Below the pieces are notes generated by a model. The model ran no database searches, had not been told where the DNA came from, and worked only from the letters and a program-made list of their open reading frames with translations. This document shows positions 61,787 through 64,000 of a stretch of 64,000 nt of DNA, piece after piece. This DNA is from Frigoriglobus tundricola (GTDB lineage: Bacteria; Planctomycetota; Planctomycetia; Gemmatales; Gemmataceae), in the NCBI RefSeq assembly GCF_013128195.2, contig NZ_CP053452.2, positions 186,001 through 250,000 of the forward strand, written 5' to 3'. Each line of letters starts with the position of its first letter. Within the stretch, counting starts at the first letter, position 1. The translations under genes and the position numbers were made by a program.

Positions 61787-64000
61787 TCACCGGGCCGTGC
61801 CGCAGAACCACGCCCACGCCGTTTCGCCGACGAGCAGGAACAGGAGCAGCAGCAGCACCCACTCGGTCCACTCGCCGCGGGTGCGGCGCTCGCGAACGGC
61901 GGACTCGGTGCCGGCCCCGGCCTGGATGATCGGCGGGCGGAACCCGAGCAACTGCTCCACCTCCGTGTCGGACGCCGCGCCGAGCTCCTTCGTCTCGCGC
62001 TGGTCGGGGTTCACCACGAACGCCAGGCCGGCTTCGGGCTGGAGCCCGATCGGATCGGGCGCGCCGATGGGCACGATGGCGTACTCGCCGGCCACCACCG
62101 TGTCGGCCGTGGTGAGCACCGGCCTCCCGTCCACCTCCTTCGCCTCTCCGAGCTTCACCCGCGGCCGGGACTTGTCGCCCGTGCGCTCGGTCACCGGTCG
62201 GGGCTTGATCAGTTCGTAGACCGTATCCGGGTTCGGCGGGACCCAGGTCAGCGTGTCGCCGGCGGTCCGTGTCCCGCCCGGCACCTTCCGCGCCGTCAGG
62301 TGGGCGATGACGTGGGTCGTCATGGGGACGGCCAGTTGCCCGACGGACATCATCCGGCCCCACGTCTCGTCCAGCGACGTCGCGAAGAAGAGGACCTCCC
62401 CGCGGCCGACGGCGCGGGACGCGACGAGCGGCTTGTTGTCGGTGGTGCGCATCAGCACCCGGGCGCCGCCGGCCGCGGCGGGCGACTCGTCCAGTTCATA
62501 GACGCGCGACAGCTCGGCCCGTTCCAGCCACTCGGTGAAGGGCTTGAGCGGCCCGAACACCGACGCCTCTTCGATGCTGGTCGCGGCGGGGACGAAGAGC
62601 GCGGCCGCGGTGGCGTTCCGCACGTCGCCGAGGGGCAGCGGGAGCAGCCCGGCGCCGCCGAGAACGCGGTTGTACGCCGGCCCGGCGACGGCGTCCCCGC
62701 ACCCGATCACGAGCCCGCCGCCGTTCGCAACGAACTCGGCCAGTTTGGCGACGAACGCGGGGGGGAGCCCCTCCGTCGGGTCGTCGGTGCGGACCGCCGC
62801 GTTCAGCAGGTACACGACGTCCTTGTTCAGCAGCTTGTCCGGTCCGGCCTCGTTGGGCGCGACCGACTCCGTCTCGATGAAGTACCGGTCGATCTTCTCC
62901 TTGTCCCGGTCCGCATCGAACGGAACGAGCGCCTTGCGCACGAACCAGTCGCCGGCGTCGGTCACGTTCTGCCCGGCGTACGGGTGCGCGACGAGCAGCA
63001 CGCGCACCCGGTCCCGGACGCCGATGACCTTGTAAAAGACGTTGTCGCCTCTCAACCCGTCGCCCCCGACCCGGACCGCGAGGAGCCGCGGTCCGGCCTC
63101 CTCCAGGCTGCCGGTGAGGGTGACGGTCGCGCTCGCGCCGGCGTCGATCTGGTCCACCTGGACCGCGTCCCTTTCGACCGCCCGGCCGTCCAGTTCGAGT
63201 TCCACCGTGATGCCGCGGAGCACCTCGCGGCCGGTGTTCTTCAGCGTCACCACGAAGGGGACGCGCGTCCTGGTGTGGGGGATCGCGGCCAGCAGTTGCA
63301 CGTCGGTGACGGCGACGTTGGGGACCGTGCGCTCCACGTTGCCGCACCGGATGAAGACGAGGTTGGCCTTCGCCTTGATCTCCTCGCACTTGCTCCGCAC
63401 CGCGCCCTGCTGGCGCTCGAACCCGGACTTCTGCATGTCCGTGAAGACGTAAATCTCTTTGGCCGGGGCGGTGCCGGTCTCGGCGGCGGCGAGGGCGTCC
63501 GTGAGCCCCGGCAGGAAGTCCGTCGAGAGGCTGGTCACCTCGAGCGCCTGGACGAGCTGCCGCGCCTGGTCGCGGTTGAACGAGTGGACCGGCCCGAGGA
63601 ACGCGGCGCGGTCCGCGCACGAGTAGATCTGGACCGTCGATTTGTCCGGGAGCGTGTCGAGGATGGCGAGGGCGGCGCTCTTGGCGCGTTCGAGACGGGT
63701 CTTCTCGCCGTCCTTCGCGTCCATGCTGTACGACGTGTCGAAGACGAACACGGCGTCGATGGGCCGGTCGCCGCCGGTCAGGGCGGACTCCCGGCCCGGC
63801 CGCGCCAGGGCCAGCGCGAGCAGGACGAGGGCGAGGCACCGGAGGGCGAGCAGGACCCACTCCTGGAACTTGAGCCGGCGGCTGGTCTGCTCGACGGCCT
63901 CCTTGATGAACTTCATCGGCGCCCACGGGAGCGGCCGGTACCGCGCGCGGTAGAAGAAGTGCAGCGCGACCGGCACGGTCACGGCCGCCGCGCCGGCCAG
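61787..64000 (-). CDS. BatA-like VWA membrane protein, 5' end beyond window
   Basis: 737 residues visible; the frame stays open to base 64000 with LAGAAAVTVPVALHFFYRAR, which is the first membrane segment of the BatA (aerotolerance regulator N-terminal) domain, so the start lies a few residues outside. The next segment is WVLLALRCLALVLLALALAR. VWA domain follows with MIDAS FDTSYSMDAKDG (Asp-x-Ser-x-Ser) and EIYVFTDMQKSG. A CARDB-like beta domain (VPFVVTLKNTGREVLRGITV), a GATase-like region (LAEFVANGGGLVIGCGDAV) and a C-terminal membrane segment (WVLLLLLFLLVGETAWAWF) complete it. It is paralogous in plan to the VWA gene 143 bases downstream. MoxR and DUF58 genes are expected beyond the window. 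Confidence 0.88.
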   Translation of the reverse strand: MAGAAAVTVPVALHFFYRARYRPLPWAPMKFIKEAVEQTSRRLKFQEWVLLALRCLALVLLALALARPGRESALTGGDRPIDAVFVFDTSYSMDAKDGEKTRLERAKSAALAILDTLPDKSTVQIYSCADRAAFLGPVHSFNRDQARQLVQALEVTSLSTDFLPGLTDALAAAETGTAPAKEIYVFTDMQKSGFERQQGAVRSKCEEIKAKANLVFIRCGNVERTVPNVAVTDVQLLAAIPHTRTRVPFVVTLKNTGREVLRGITVELELDGRAVERDAVQVDQIDAGASATVTLTGSLEEAGPRLLAVRVGGDGLRGDNVFYKVIGVRDRVRVLLVAHPYAGQNVTDAGDWFVRKALVPFDADRDKEKIDRYFIETESVAPNEAGPDKLLNKDVVYLLNAAVRTDDPTEGLPPAFVAKLAEFVANGGGLVIGCGDAVAGPAYNRVLGGAGLLPLPLGDVRNATAAALFVPAATSIEEASVFGPLKPFTEWLERAELSRVYELDESPAAAGGARVLMRTTDNKPLVASRAVGRGEVLFFATSLDETWGRMMSVGQLAVPMTTHVIAHLTARKVPGGTRTAGDTLTWVPPNPDTVYELIKPRPVTERTGDKSRPRVKLGEAKEVDGRPVLTTADTVVAGEYAIVPIGAPDPIGLQPEAGLAFVVNPDQRETKELGAASDTEVEQLLGFRPPIIQAGAGTESAVRERRTRGEWTEWVLLLLLFLLVGETAWAWFCGTAR

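Overview
The window looks like a chromosomal segment of a high-GC planctomycete, most likely of the Gemmata type (Gemmataceae). The evidence is two pairs of planctomycete cytochrome/DUF1549/DUF1553 genes with DUF1501 genes, a PVC-type dehydrogenase/heme-binding giant protein, DUF1559-type C-terminal domains, a TIGR03066-like small lipocalin-like gene, and BatA/VWA/DUF4175 surface-operon genes. No rRNA, tRNA or CRISPR array was found. The organism assignment is inferred from gene families only.

Layout. 1-3769 (minus): DUF1553 gene, a possible 46-residue membrane peptide, and a DUF1501 gene that runs off the left edge. 3991-12876 (minus): five tandem paralogues of a secreted protein with a DUF1559-like C-terminus; four of them are followed by a hairpin. 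13481-17221 (plus): two low-complexity secreted proteins (Gly-rich, then Gly/Gln-rich) sharing both ends but not the repeats, then an ECF sigma factor with an overlapping anti-sigma gene. 17279-31022 (mostly minus): a CxxCH-bearing terpenoid-cyclase-fold protein followed by a surface polysaccharide locus (Wzy/ligase-like membrane protein, five or six glycosyltransferases, SGNH hydrolase, methyltransferase, Wzt-type ATPase, Wzm-type permease). 31023-32245 holds no convincing gene.

32246-40098: YcxB-like membrane protein; a 1706-residue exported redox protein joining SGNH, PVC dehydrogenase, discoidin-like, cupredoxin and cytochrome c modules; a CobW-type GTPase; and a bfd/bfr iron-storage pair with a Fur-like box. 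40175-46176 (minus): a 1766-residue DUF4011-SF1 helicase-endonuclease-DUF3320 protein of the type described as the Hhe anti-phage system, translationally coupled to an alpha/beta hydrolase. 46385-49789 (plus): second DUF1553/DUF1501 pair. 49945-52258: a frameshifted TIGR03066-like gene and a complete IS1182-like element with 19-bp terminal inverted repeats. 52328-64000 (minus): terpenoid-cyclase-fold protein, a 978-residue coiled-coil protein, DUF4175-like membrane protein, and two VWA membrane proteins, the last running off the right edge.

The most unusual signals are: a palindromic repeat family that has inserted in frame, without stops, into two unrelated genes (DUF1553 gene and cobW-like gene); the helicase-hydrolase gene pair; the five-domain redox protein; the two Gly-rich proteins with swapped cores; and a 178-bp inverted-repeat element. 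Three genes (Gly-rich protein near 14094, GT2 near 25060, TIGR03066-like near 50038) each carry a single-base indel that leaves the correct continuation in another frame. This pattern fits either assembly error or recent decay, and raw reads would decide.
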